A stretch of 64,000 nucleotides of DNA from Caulobacteraceae bacterium. Lineage in GTDB: Bacteria; Pseudomonadota; Alphaproteobacteria; Caulobacterales; Caulobacteraceae. The position numbers were made by a program, and so were the translations under genes. The stretch covers positions 1-64,000 of the forward strand of contig CANJXI010000002.1 of assembly GCA_947478785.1 (NCBI GenBank), in the 5' to 3' direction. Positions within the stretch are counted from its first letter, which is position 1, and every line of letters begins with the position of its first letter. Below are positions 1-11,737 of this stretch, in pieces. The notes under the pieces were generated by a model that had not been told where the DNA came from, ran no database searches, and was given only the letters and a program-made list of their open reading frames with translations.

Positions 1-337
1 CTTCGTCGCCCTCGTATTCGTTCCAGACGAGCTGGTTGAGCGCGCTCTTGACCTTGGCCCGGCGCTTCTGGGTCTGGACCGTCCGCTGTTTGGCCGCGTC
101 GTCGCGATCCTCGCGCAGGGCGCGCTGGGTGTCGCGGCGGAGCTTGGCCTCAAGGGCCAGGCATTGCCGGGCCGAGCGGCCGACCTTGTGCAGGGCGCTG
201 GCCAGCACGGCGGCGTCGGCGGGATCCTCGGCAACCGCCTGCCGGGCGGCGAGGTCGCGCGCCGAGGCCAGGCAGAGCTCGGAGAGTTCAGCCAGGACGC
301 GGGCGTGCCGCTCGGTCATTTCCGCTTCAATGCTCAC
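1..337 (-). CDS. Hypothetical protein, N-terminal part (runs off the left edge)
   Basis: An open minus-strand frame enters from the left edge and is open for 112 codons, so only the N-terminal part is visible. The start could be GTG at 337 or ATG at 319 (MTERHARVLAEL); the ATG has a purine-rich GAAGCGGA just upstream, so either is possible. The protein looks entirely helical and charged: leucine/alanine-rich in the first 60 residues, then strongly basic (RRDTQRALREDRDD, QKRRAKVKSA). No signal peptide, membrane segment or known motif is visible. I do not recognise the family. Codon use and GC match the neighbours. Confidence 0.65.
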   Translation of the reverse strand, partial: MSIEAEMTERHARVLAELSELCLASARDLAARQAVAEDPADAAVLASALHKVGRSARQCLALEAKLRRDTQRALREDRDDAAKQRTVQTQKRRAKVKSALNQLVWNEYEGDE

Positions 338-396
338 GGGCGGTATCAGAACATAACGGGAACATGAAGTCAAGAGCTTTGGTGTCGCTAGGCCGA

Positions 397-1182
397 TCAG
401 CCGCAGTCGCGAACGCGGCAGAAGCGGGCGCGGGCGTCGACCTTGATCTTGGCCACCTCGGCCAGGACCCAGTTGGGCGAGAGGCCCTTGAACTGCTCGT
501 CGAGGAACCGGCCGGGATCGGCGGGCGGCCTGTCGAGAGCGGCCTGCAGGACGGCGGCGCTTCGGTGGGCGGCGAGCTCCAGGGCCGTGGCCTCGCGCAT
601 GGAGGGCAGGCCGGACTGGACCGCCTGCGCCATGGCGGTCCGCGCGTCGGCCAGGGCCTGGGGGTCTTCGCCGGGGCCGGGGGTTTGCGGCAGGTGCTGG
701 GTCACATAGGCGCCAACCTTGGCGGCCAGCCAGTCGTCGGGCACGACGCGCGCCACCACTTGGCGGGCCAGCGCCTTCTGGGCGTCGGGACTTTTCGGTG
801 GGCGGTAGGCGGTGGCCTTCGCCAGCATCGGGTCTGGCGGGACCTGGAAGCGGATCGGGATGGTCAGGGTCCCGCCCGCGACGGCGCCTTTCGATGGCGC
901 CCGGATGCGGAATTCCCGGCTGGCGTCCAGCGCGACCTGACCGAAACCGAGGCCGGGCGGACTTTCCGACGTTACCTTGCAGGCCTGCATGCGCCCGTCC
1001 GGCCCCGGGTCGCACGAAAGCGCCGCTCGGCCGTCAACCGCCATGGCCTGGGCGACGGCGGGGAAGGCCTTGGCGAGGGCCTCGGCGTCGGGGGCGTGGA
1101 GCCACTGCGGGCCATCCGCCGCGGAGGCGGAGCCGGCCATGGCCAGGGCGAGCAAGCCGACGGTCCGGGTCATCTTGCGCAT
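397..1182 (-). CDS. Secreted protein with TonB C-terminus-like domain
   Basis: The start was set at 1182 because GAGGAC lies about ten bases upstream and because the protein then opens with a good signal peptide (MRKMTRTVGLLALAMAGSASA); a longer frame to 1233 adds 17 residues of no apparent value. The mature part begins with a region of about 75 residues containing DGRMQACKVTSESP and GGTLTIPIRFQVPP. This resembles the C-terminal beta-alpha-beta fold of TonB-like energy transducers, in which a substituted cysteine pair is common. The remaining 150 residues are helical and unrecognised. There is no N-terminal membrane anchor beyond the signal peptide, so it is not a normal TonB. Periplasmic location is inferred; function is unknown. 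Confidence 0.7.
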   Translation of the reverse strand: MRKMTRTVGLLALAMAGSASAADGPQWLHAPDAEALAKAFPAVAQAMAVDGRAALSCDPGPDGRMQACKVTSESPPGLGFGQVALDASREFRIRAPSKGAVAGGTLTIPIRFQVPPDPMLAKATAYRPPKSPDAQKALARQVVARVVPDDWLAAKVGAYVTQHLPQTPGPGEDPQALADARTAMAQAVQSGLPSMREATALELAAHRSAAVLQAALDRPPADPGRFLDEQFKGLSPNWVLAEVAKIKVDARARFCRVRDCG

Positions 1183-1330
1183 CAGCAGTCCTCGAAGCGG
1201 AGCGGCGCCACACAGTTTCGCCCATTCGGCCAAGTTGCGGCTTAAATCTCATGGCGACCAGTGCGCCTTGGGGTCTAAGGGCCGGTGGCGTCGGGGCGAC
1301 GCACTGAGCTAGAGACTCAGGTTCTCTAAC

Positions 1331-1393
1331 TTCCCCCATTGTCGCCCGGCTTCGCCATTGGCGACATTTCCCCCGTACCGGGGGAAGGCGGGA
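1331..1393. repeat. GC-rich palindromic intergenic element upstream of recF
   Basis: Nested inverted repeats fill the spacer: an outer TTCCCCC/GGGGGAA pair and an inner TGTCGCC/GGCGACA pair around a CGGCTTCGCC core. It resembles the other intergenic palindromes of this window in base make-up but lacks their shared CCTCCGTCAGCTTCGCTGA core, so I treat it as a possible relative only. Confidence 0.5.
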
Positions 1394-1420
1394 AGCCGCG
1401 AAACCCTGTATGACCCGCCC

Positions 1421-5010
<3,590 letters not shown>

Positions 5011-5019
5011 GGGACAATG

Positions 5020-5141
5020 CTCCTCCCCGATTTCGGGGGAGGTGTCAGCGAAGCTGACGGAGGCGGCGCTGCCGGCGCACAGCTGTCGCAGCGCCCCCTC
5101 CACCACTTCGTGGTCCCCCTCCCCCGAAATCGGGGGAGGAG
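5020..5141. repeat. Palindromic intergenic repeat between gyrB and recQ
   Basis: The spacer between the convergent gyrB and recQ is filled by an element with a perfect hairpin at each end (left CTCCCCGATTTCGGGGGAG, right CCTCCCCCGAAATCGGGGGAGG) and an internal GTCAGCGAAGCTGACGGAGG. The internal part is the reverse complement of the core seen at 19377-19497 and 61902-62023. The ends may also act as a bidirectional transcription barrier. Confidence 0.75.
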
Positions 5142-5147
5142 TCCTAC

Positions 5148-7013
5148 CTAACCCTCGAACTCGCCGACCACCTGGAGCACGGCCTCGCCATAGCGGGCGA
5201 GTTTGCCTTCGCCGACGCCGTTGATGCGTTCCAGGGCGGCGCGGCCGGTCGGCTTGACGGTGGCGATCTCGGCGAGCGTGCGGTCGTGGAAGATGACGTA
5301 GGGCGGCACGTGCTGGCTCTTGGCCTCGCCGGAGCGCCAGGCGCGCAGCGCCTCGAACAGCGGCTGGTCGGCGGGGGACAGGGCCAGGCTCTCGCGGCTC
5401 TCGCGGCTCTCGCGGCTCTTGCGGCCCTTGCGGGCCTCCTTGGCCGGCGCCTCGGCGCGGGTCTGGACCAGCACCCGGCGCTCCCCACGGAACACCGCGC
5501 GCACGGCCTCCGCGTCGCCGACGCCCACCAGCGGGCGGCCGTCGTTGGGGTCCTCGCGCAGCAGGCCCTCGAAGAGCAGTTGATCGGTGAGGTCGCGCCA
5601 GGCGGCCTGGCTGAACTCCGGGCCGATCCCCCAGGTGGAGAGCGCGGCCTCGTGGTCGCTGACGTCCTTGGTCTTGCCCAGCAGGTGGTCGACGAGGCGG
5701 CCTCGCCCATAGCGGCCGCCCAGCCGGACGGCGGCCGAGAGCGCCTTCTGGGCCTGCTGGGTGGCGTCGGTGGTCTCCACCGCGCCGGTGCAGAGGTCGC
5801 ACTGGCCGCAGGCCTCGACGCCTTCCTCGCCGAAGTAGCGGCGCACGGCGGCGGCCCGGCAGCCCGTGCCGTCGAGCAGGGTGTAGAGCTGGCGGACCTT
5901 GCGGACCTGGACCTGCTTGACGGCCTCGTCCACGTCGCGCTCGGCCGTGCGGCGCAGCGCCCAGGCCATGTCGGCGGAGCCGTAGAGGGTGATGCCCTCG
6001 GCCGGGTCGCCGTCGCGGCCGGCCCGGCCGATCTCCTGCCAGTAGGCCTCGATGGAGGCCGGCGGGTCGGCGTGGATCACGAAGCGGACGTCGGGCTTGT
6101 CGACCCCCATGCCGAAGGCGATGGTCGCCACCATCACCGCGGCGTCGGCCTGCAGGAACTGCTCCAGCCGGTCGATGCGTAGCTGGCGCTCCAGGCCCGC
6201 GTGGTAGGCGAGCGCCGGGACGCCCTCGTCGCGGAGCGCCTGGGCGAGTTTCTCGGTGTTGTCGCGCGAGCCGGCATAGACCACGCCGGAGCGGCCGGGC
6301 CGGGCGGTGACCAGTTCGACCACCCGCTTGTGGCCCGCGCCGCGCTTGCGTTCGGCCGAGAGGATCAGCTCGGGCCGGGCGAAGCTGGCCACGAATTCGG
6401 CGGAGTCGGTGAGCCGCAGTTCCGCGCGGATGTCGTCGCGGGTCCGGGCGTCGGCGGTGGCGGTGACCGCGAGCCTCGGGACCTTCGGGAAGATGTCGGC
6501 CAGCCGGCCCAGCAGGCGGTAGTCGGGGCGGAAATCGTGGCCCCACTGGCTGACGCAGTGGGCCTCGTCGATGGCGATCAGCGCCAGCGGGACTTGGGCG
6601 AGCCGCTCCAGCATCCAGGGGGCCATCAGGCCTTCGGGGGAGACGTAGAGCAGGTCGAGCTCGCCGGCCTCGATGCGGCGCCAGATCTCGCCCTTCTCGG
6701 CGGGGTCGATGTTGGAATCCAGACGGGCGGCCGCGACGCCCGACTGCTGCATGGCCGCCACCTGGTCGGTCATCAGGGCGATCAGCGGCGAGACCACCAG
6801 GCCCAGGCCCGGGCGCATCATGCTGGGGATCTGGTAGCAGAGGCTCTTGCCGCCGCCGGTCGGCAACACGGCCATGGCGCTGCGGCCGGCCAGCACCTCG
6901 GCGATCACCGGCGCCTGCAGGCCCCGGAACTCGGCGTGGCCGAAGGTGCGGCGCAGGATATCCCGCGCCCGGTCGAGGGGCGTGGCGTCAAGCTCGGCGA
7001 CGGCGGACTGCAT
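5148..7013 (-). CDS. recQ: ATP-dependent DNA helicase RecQ
   Basis: RecQ is a 3'-5' SF2 DNA helicase acting in recombination and fork repair. The 621-residue protein has motif I TGGGKS at 52-57, DEAH in AIDEAHCVSQWGHDFRPDY, the helicase C-lobe with FGMGVDKPDVRFVIH and QEIGRAGRDG, a zinc-binding stretch with four cysteines (CRAAA... CGQCDLC), a winged-helix region, and a C-terminal HRDC domain (about 540-615, ending in ERINGVGEGKLARYG). The linker before HRDC carries a short tandem repeat, SRESRESRES, encoded by 9-bp DNA repeats near 5390-5420. It faces gyrB across a palindromic repeat. Confidence 0.95.
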   Translation of the reverse strand: MQSAVAELDATPLDRARDILRRTFGHAEFRGLQAPVIAEVLAGRSAMAVLPTGGGKSLCYQIPSMMRPGLGLVVSPLIALMTDQVAAMQQSGVAAARLDSNIDPAEKGEIWRRIEAGELDLLYVSPEGLMAPWMLERLAQVPLALIAIDEAHCVSQWGHDFRPDYRLLGRLADIFPKVPRLAVTATADARTRDDIRAELRLTDSAEFVASFARPELILSAERKRGAGHKRVVELVTARPGRSGVVYAGSRDNTEKLAQALRDEGVPALAYHAGLERQLRIDRLEQFLQADAAVMVATIAFGMGVDKPDVRFVIHADPPASIEAYWQEIGRAGRDGDPAEGITLYGSADMAWALRRTAERDVDEAVKQVQVRKVRQLYTLLDGTGCRAAAVRRYFGEEGVEACGQCDLCTGAVETTDATQQAQKALSAAVRLGGRYGRGRLVDHLLGKTKDVSDHEAALSTWGIGPEFSQAAWRDLTDQLLFEGLLREDPNDGRPLVGVGDAEAVRAVFRGERRVLVQTRAEAPAKEARKGRKSRESRESRESLALSPADQPLFEALRAWRSGEAKSQHVPPYVIFHDRTLAEIATVKPTGRAALERINGVGEGKLARYGEAVLQVVGEFEG

Positions 7014-7148
7014 GGCCCCCTTATGGGACCGACTCGGGGTCCGGCCTAGTCGCGTACACCATCGATTCAGCCTGTTTGTTCCGCCGCCCTTAAGTTTGCC
7101 AAGCTAGACCATGGCCCACGTGATGAACGGCTGAGGGGCCCCAACGTC

Positions 7149-7283
7149 ATGGCGCAAAGAGCGCTTCTAGCCGCGTTGGCGCTGGCCGCCGTCGTCGTGG
7201 GCTTCCTGATCCCCGGGCCGCACCATCGGACCGCCGCCGATCCGAAGTCGCAGATCGACATCCTGGAGGTCGCCCGGCGCTAG
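7149..7283 (+). CDS. Small membrane-anchored protein (44 aa)
   Basis: A 44-codon frame starts at ATG 7149 with GAGGGG about ten bases upstream and stops at TAG 7281-7283. The product begins MAQRALLAALALAAVVVGF, one N-terminal hydrophobic helix or uncleaved signal anchor, followed by a short soluble tail ending SQIDILEVARR. Its last four bases overlap the end of the convergent lipoprotein-like gene. It was found by eye; the hydrophobic helix and ribosome site support it, but there is no family evidence. Confidence 0.5.
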   Translation: MAQRALLAALALAAVVVGFLIPGPHHRTAADPKSQIDILEVARR

Positions 7284-7711
7284 CGGGTGGGGGCCCGTGG
7301 GGCCTGGGCGGTCTTGTAGGCGCATCCGCTGAGCGAGCTCTCGCCGGGCAGGACCACCTCGGCGGCCAGCGGATAGACCGTGTAGGCCATGCCGTTCTGG
7401 CACGTCGAGACATAGAGCTTGACGGTGAGCGGCCGGCCGTCGGCGGTCTGGGCGTTCCAGGTCGCCTGGCCGGAGACGATGGTCGCGCCGGGGGCGGTGG
7501 CGGTGATCTCGGGATGGTCCGGCCGGGTGATGGTGAACTGGGTCCCGCGGATCTTCATCGACCAGAAGGGCTCAGTCCCCTTGGCGTCCATGTCCTGGCT
7601 GAAGTCGCTGACCACGGGCTTTGGTTTCGCCGGCGCGGGCTCCGGCTTCGGGCCGCAGGCGCCCTGCGCCAGGATCGCCGTCAACATCGCCGTCAACATC
7701 AGCGCGCGCAT
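7280..7711 (-). CDS. COG3650-like secreted protein with GTEPFW motif
   Basis: The 143-residue product starts with a signal sequence (MRALMLTAMLTAILAQGACG). A cysteine follows at about residue 19, so it may be a lipoprotein, although the lipobox QGAC lacks the usual leucine. After a Pro/Lys linker comes a beta-rich domain with AKGTEPFWSMKIRGTQFTITRPD and later CQNGMAYTVYPLAAEVVL. GTEPFW is characteristic of a family of uncharacterised bacterial envelope proteins (COG3650), often adjacent to HslJ/META-like domains. The two C-terminal cysteines may form a disulphide. It is divergent from the DNA methyltransferase gene. Exact function is unknown. Confidence 0.75.
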   Translation of the reverse strand: MRALMLTAMLTAILAQGACGPKPEPAPAKPKPVVSDFSQDMDAKGTEPFWSMKIRGTQFTITRPDHPEITATAPGATIVSGQATWNAQTADGRPLTVKLYVSTCQNGMAYTVYPLAAEVVLPGESSLSGCAYKTAQAPRAPTR

Positions 7712-7792
7712 AGGCCATCCCGATCCGATCGCGGCCGCGAAGGCGGGCGCCTGGGCAGTGTATAGGGCGCAAATCAGGCTAGGCTATGGCCT

Positions 7793-8926
7793 GTGACGCG
7801 GCCCGCCCTGACCTTCTACGAATTCTTCGCCGGGGGCGGCATGGCCCGCCTGGGGCTGGGCGCGGGCTGGACCTGCCTGTTCGCCAACGACTTCGACCCG
7901 GTGAAGGCCGCCACCTATCGCGACAACCATCCGGCCGATGACTTCCGGGCCGGCGACGTTTGGGCGCTGGGCGCGGCGGACCTGCCGGGACAGGCCGATC
8001 TCGCCTGGGCCTCCAGCCCTTGCCAGGACTTCAGCCTGGCGGGCGGGCGCGCCGGGCTGGCGGGCGGCCGCTCCTCGGCGTTCTTCGGGTTCTGGGCGCT
8101 GATCGAGGGCCTGGCCGCCGAGGGCCGGGCGCCGCAGGTCCTGGTGATCGAGAACGTCAGCGGCCTGCTGAGCTCCAACGGCGGGGCCGATTTCACGGCG
8201 TTGGGCGAGGCCCTGGCCGGCCAGGGCTATGGCTTCGGGGCGCTGGAGATCGACGCGGCGGACTTCCTGCCCCAGTCGCGGCCCCGGGTGTTCGTCATCG
8301 CCACGCGGAGCCCGCCCGCGCCCGGCCTCGTGGGCGGGAGCCGCTATCAGACCCGCGCGGTGCGGGCGGCCGCCGAACGGCTGCCGCCGCACCTGGCGGA
8401 GCGCTGGATCTGGTGGGCGCTGGATGCGCCGCCGGCCCGGAATCTCGATCTCGCCGCCCTGCTGGAGGACGACGCCGCCGTCGCCTGGCACACGCCGGAG
8501 CGCACCGCCCAGTGGCTGGCCATGATGGCCCCCCTGCACCGGGCGAAGCTGGAGGTCTGCCGCGACCGGGGCGAGCGGATCGTGGGGGCGGTCTACCGCC
8601 GCATGCGCGTCGAGGCCGGCGCCAAGACCCAGCGCGCCGAGGTGCGCTTCGATGGCCTGGCCGGCTGCCTGCGCACGCCGCGCGGCGGCTCCTCGCGCCA
8701 GGTGATCGTCGTCGTGGAGGGCGGATGCGTCCGGACCCGGCTGCTCAGGCCGCGCGAGGCGGCCCGGCTGATGGGCCTGCCGGACAGCTACCGGCTGCCC
8801 AAGGCGGCGACCTCGGCCCTGCATGTGACCGGCGACGGGGTGGCGGCGCCGGTGGTGCGCTGGCTGGCGCGGGAGCTCCTGGAACCGCTGCTGGGCATGG
8901 CCCAGATTTCCTATCGAAGCGCTTAG
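7793..8926 (+). CDS. DNA (cytosine-5-)-methyltransferase
   Basis: This is a C5-cytosine DNA methyltransferase of 377 residues, starting at GTG 7793. The ordered motifs are all visible: motif I FFAGGGMARLGL (11-22), motif IV SSPCQDFSLAGG with the catalytic Cys77, motif VI ENV (120-122), motif VIII QSRPRVFVIA (161-170), a variable target-recognition region, and motifs IX-X with RPREAARLMGLPDSY and VTGDGVAAPVVRWL. No restriction endonuclease is next to it. A Vsr endonuclease lies 1.1 kb downstream beyond cysK, which suggests a Dcm-like solitary enzyme whose deamination products Vsr repairs. The target sequence cannot be read from the protein. Confidence 0.92.
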   Translation: MTRPALTFYEFFAGGGMARLGLGAGWTCLFANDFDPVKAATYRDNHPADDFRAGDVWALGAADLPGQADLAWASSPCQDFSLAGGRAGLAGGRSSAFFGFWALIEGLAAEGRAPQVLVIENVSGLLSSNGGADFTALGEALAGQGYGFGALEIDAADFLPQSRPRVFVIATRSPPAPGLVGGSRYQTRAVRAAAERLPPHLAERWIWWALDAPPARNLDLAALLEDDAAVAWHTPERTAQWLAMMAPLHRAKLEVCRDRGERIVGAVYRRMRVEAGAKTQRAEVRFDGLAGCLRTPRGGSSRQVIVVVEGGCVRTRLLRPREAARLMGLPDSYRLPKAATSALHVTGDGVAAPVVRWLARELLEPLLGMAQISYRSA

Positions 8927-8973
8927 CTACGGGGCTCTTACCAAGGCGCCCAGGAAGCCGTAGGTTCGCCTGG
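8927..8973 (+). other. Possible pseudoknotted leader ahead of cysK
   Basis: In the 94-bp spacer before cysK two complementary pairs interleave: CTACGG (8927-8932) with CCGTAG (8958-8963), and CCAGG (8950-8954) with CCTGG (8969-8973). The order is that of an H-type pseudoknot. It matches no riboswitch consensus I know (it is not SAM-II), and stems of 5-6 bp arise by chance in GC-rich DNA. Weak. Confidence 0.2.
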
Positions 8974-9020
8974 ACAAGGCGCGCCCGGCCAGGGGCCGCC
9001 CACCCGCGAAAGGTCCCGCC

Positions 9021-10013
9021 ATGGCGGACTCCACACCCGACAAAATCTATGACGCCGCCCGCTACCGGCGGGCCGGGCGAGGCAAGATCTTCGACTCGAT
9101 CCTCGACACCATCGGCGACACGCCGCTCGTGCGCCTGCCGCGCCTGACCGCGGCGCTGAAGCCCAAGGGCGAGGTCGTGGCGAAGCTGGAGTTCTTCAAC
9201 CCGATAGGCTCGGTGAAGGACCGCATCGGGGTCGCGATGATCGAGTACCTCGAGGCCAAGGGGGTGCTGAAGCCGGGCGGCATGATCGTCGAGCCGACCA
9301 GCGGCAACACCGGCATCGCGCTGGCCTTCGTGGCCGCCGCCAAGGGGTACAGGCTGACGCTGGTGATGCCGGAGAGCATGTCCATCGAGCGGCGCAAGAT
9401 GCTGCTGATCCTGGGCGCCAAGCTGGAACTGACCCCGGCCGAGCGCGGCATGGCGGGCGCGGTCGCCCGCGCCAAGGAGATCGTCGAGGCCCACCCGGGC
9501 GCGGTGATGCCGCAGCAGTTCGACAATGTGGCCAACCCGCTGATCCACCGGGTCTCCACCGCCGAGGAGATCTGGAACGACACCGACGGCCGGGTGGACG
9601 CGGTGATCTCCGGCGTCGGCACCGGCGGCACCATCACCGGCATCGGCCAGGTGCTGAAGGCCCGCAAGCCCTCGCTGCGGATGGTGGCGGTGGAGCCGGA
9701 GAGCTCGCCGGTGCTGTCGGGCGGGCAGCCCGGGCCGCACAAGATCCAGGGCATCGGCGCGGGCTTCGTGCCCTCGATCCTCGACCGGGGGGTGATCGAC
9801 GAGATCGTCCAGGTCTCCAGCGAGGACAGCTTCGCCATGGCCAGGCGCGTGGCCGCCGAGGAGGGCATCCCCGTCGGCATCTCGTCCGGCGCGGCGCTCA
9901 CCGCGGCCTTCGACGTCGCCGGCCGCGACGACATGGCCGGCAAGCTGATCGTCGCCATCATCCCGAGCTTCGCCGAACGCTACGTCTCCACGGCGCTGTT
10001 CGAAGGGCTCTAG
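9021..10013 (+). CDS. cysK: Cysteine synthase A (O-acetylserine sulfhydrylase)
   Basis: CysK makes L-cysteine from O-acetylserine and sulfide with pyridoxal phosphate. The 330-residue protein carries the PLP lysine in [11 protein letters not shown] (Lys66), the substrate loop TSGNTGIA (93-100), the phosphate-binding GTGGTITG and the C-terminal ISSGAAL. Its first 25 residues ([22 protein letters not shown]) extend beyond the usual start of the family. AAAGG sits upstream of the ATG. It sits between the m5C methyltransferase and vsr in the same direction, which is an odd neighbour for a biosynthetic enzyme. A cystathionine beta-synthase-like role is less likely because no CBS domain follows. 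Confidence 0.92.
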   Translation: MADSTPDKIYDAARYRRAGRGKIFDSILDTIGDTPLVRLPRLTAALKPKGEVVAKLEFFNPIGSVKDRIGVAMIEYLEAKGVLKPGGMIVEPTSGNTGIALAFVAAAKGYRLTLVMPESMSIERRKMLLILGAKLELTPAERGMAGAVARAKEIVEAHPGAVMPQQFDNVANPLIHRVSTAEEIWNDTDGRVDAVISGVGTGGTITGIGQVLKARKPSLRMVAVEPESSPVLSGGQPGPHKIQGIGAGFVPSILDRGVIDEIVQVSSEDSFAMARRVAAEEGIPVGISSGAALTAAFDVAGRDDMAGKLIVAIIPSFAERYVSTALFEGL

Positions 10014-10053
10014 TTCCTCTCCCTCTCCACTTCGCCGGGGCGAGGAGGTTTCC

Positions 10054-10500
10054 ATGACCGACGTCTATCCGCCGGAGAAGCGCTCGGCGGTGATGCGCCG
10101 GGTGAAGGGCAAGGACACCACGCCGGAGCTTGCCGTGCGCAAGGCGCTGACGGGACTGGGCGCGCGCTATCGGCTGCATCGCGCCGACCTGCCGGGGAAG
10201 CCCGACATCGTCATGCCGGGGCGTCGGCTGGCGCTGTTCGTCCACGGGTGCTTCTGGCACGGGCACGACTGCGCGCGGGGCGCACGCGTGCCCAAGGCCA
10301 ACCGCGACTACTGGGTGGGCAAGGTCGCCCGCAACCGGGCCCGCGACCAGGCGAGCCAGGCGTCGCTGTCGGCGCTGGGCTGGCGGGTCGAGACCCTGTG
10401 GGAGTGCGAGCTGAAGGACGCCGGCGCGCTGGTGGATCGGCTGTCAGGCGTGCTCGGGTCGGGCGCGGGCGTTGCGGGCGGCCCGCCCAAGGGCCCATAA
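10054..10500 (+). CDS. vsr: Very short patch repair endonuclease Vsr
   Basis: Vsr nicks beside T:G mismatches made when 5-methylcytosine deaminates. The 148-residue product matches the family: Glu25 (TTPE), Asp51 (GKPDIV), His64 and His69 in FVHGCFWHGHDC, and GWRVETLWECEL near the C-terminus. The residue numbers coincide with those I recall as catalytic in E. coli Vsr. The zinc-ligand pattern CFWHGHDC is intact. AGGAGG lies upstream of the ATG. It follows cysK by 40 bp and pairs functionally with the cytosine methyltransferase at 7793-8926. Confidence 0.93.
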   Translation: MTDVYPPEKRSAVMRRVKGKDTTPELAVRKALTGLGARYRLHRADLPGKPDIVMPGRRLALFVHGCFWHGHDCARGARVPKANRDYWVGKVARNRARDQASQASLSALGWRVETLWECELKDAGALVDRLSGVLGSGAGVAGGPPKGP

Positions 10501-10535
10501 GCGTTCCCGTCTGATTCCGCAGGAGAGCCACAGCC

Positions 10536-11345
10536 ATGGCCGGACCGCTGACGGCTGCGGCCACCCAGAATATCCGCAAGACCGTCGCCGCCTGGCCCGC
10601 GCCGACGCAGATGTCCCACCTGGAATCGCTGCTGCGCTACCTGGCGAAATGGCGCTCGCAGGTGCTGGCGCAGACCTATCTCGGCCGGCACGGGCCGGTG
10701 GTTTGGGGCGGGATCTTCGCCGGCATGACCTACAGCGCGGCCACGGAGGGCGCGCTGATGGCGCGGCTGCTGGGCGCCTATGAGTCAGAGCTGCATCCGC
10801 ATATCGCCGCCATCGCCGAGGCGGGGGTGGACGTGATCATCGATGTGGGCTGCGCGGAGGGCTACTACGCGGTGGGGCTGGCCCGCATGCTGCCGCGGGT
10901 GACGGTGCACGCCCACGATATCGACCCCAAGGCCCGGCAGGCCTGCGCGGCGCTGGCCGCCGGCAACGGAGTCGCCGAACGGGTGATCATCGGCGAGGAA
11001 TTCAAACCGGAGGACTTTGAGGCCTTCGCCGGGCGCCGCGTCCTGGTGATGGTCGACGCCGAGGGCGCGGAGCTGGACGTGCTGCAGCCGGCGCTGAGCC
11101 CGGCGCTGGCCCAGATGAGCCTGATCGTCGAGACCCACGACGTCTGGCGGGCCGGTGCGCTCGATACGCTCGTCGAGCGCTTCACGCCCACCCACGAAAT
11201 CCTCCGCGTCGACCAGCAGGGCAAGGCTGCCGACCTGCCCGACTGGCTGGCGGCGCTGGGCCACCTGGATCAACTGCTGGCGGTGTGGGAATGGCGCTTC
11301 AAGCCGACGCCCTGGCTGGTGATGCGGCCCAGGGCCGCATCCTGA
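10536..11345 (+). CDS. SAM-dependent methyltransferase-like protein
   Basis: The 269-residue protein has a class I methyltransferase fold. Motif I is VIIDVGCAEGYYAVGLA at about 98-114, followed by an acidic strand end (HAHDIDPKARQAC) and a later MVDAEGAELDVLQPAL that resembles the post-motif region of FkbM-type methyltransferases. The N-terminal 95 residues are helical and lack a signal peptide. The gene has AGGAG upstream and follows vsr by 35 bp. Substrate is unknown; nothing in the neighbours points to one. Confidence 0.75.
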   Translation: MAGPLTAAATQNIRKTVAAWPAPTQMSHLESLLRYLAKWRSQVLAQTYLGRHGPVVWGGIFAGMTYSAATEGALMARLLGAYESELHPHIAAIAEAGVDVIIDVGCAEGYYAVGLARMLPRVTVHAHDIDPKARQACAALAAGNGVAERVIIGEEFKPEDFEAFAGRRVLVMVDAEGAELDVLQPALSPALAQMSLIVETHDVWRAGALDTLVERFTPTHEILRVDQQGKAADLPDWLAALGHLDQLLAVWEWRFKPTPWLVMRPRAAS

Positions 11346-11352
11346 CCGGCGA

Positions 11353-11589
11353 TCAGCCCTCGTCCAGATTCGACAGGTCGGGGACGCTGACGTAGCGGCC
11401 GGCCAGGCTGCCGTCCCTGAGGAAGACCTCGATCTCCGTGGGCTGGCCGGCATCGGCGTAGTGTTCGGCCAGCGAGCGGGCGGCGATCTCGGCGTCGGCG
11501 CCGCTGCGGAACATCATCCCGCTTTCCACGGTGTCGCCCTCGAGCCGCCAGCCGTCCTGGTCGGCCCTTACAACGATGGTGAAGCTCAT
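11353..11589 (-). CDS. Small hypothetical protein (78 aa)
   Basis: A short soluble protein, MSFTIVVRADQDGWRLEGDTVE..., with a beta hairpin, an alanine-rich helix (ADAEIAARSLAEHYADAG) and a final strand pair (EIEVFLRDGSLAGRY). The layout resembles DUF2188-type small proteins, but similarity is only in outline. It converges on the methyltransferase-like gene at its 3' end and is divergent from the SRAP gene. Function is unknown. Confidence 0.6.
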   Translation of the reverse strand: MSFTIVVRADQDGWRLEGDTVESGMMFRSGADAEIAARSLAEHYADAGQPTEIEVFLRDGSLAGRYVSVPDLSNLDEG

Positions 11590-11737
11590 GACGGTCTCCC
11601 TGATGGGCGTTCTCGTCGGGGCAGTGTAGACCCGCGACGTGGCGGGTTCGTGACGGCGAGGGGGCTTTTGCGTGCGGCGCTTGCCTTGCCGGCTCGCCGC
11701 GGGCGATTAGACGGGGGTTCGTCCGAGGCCGCCGCGC

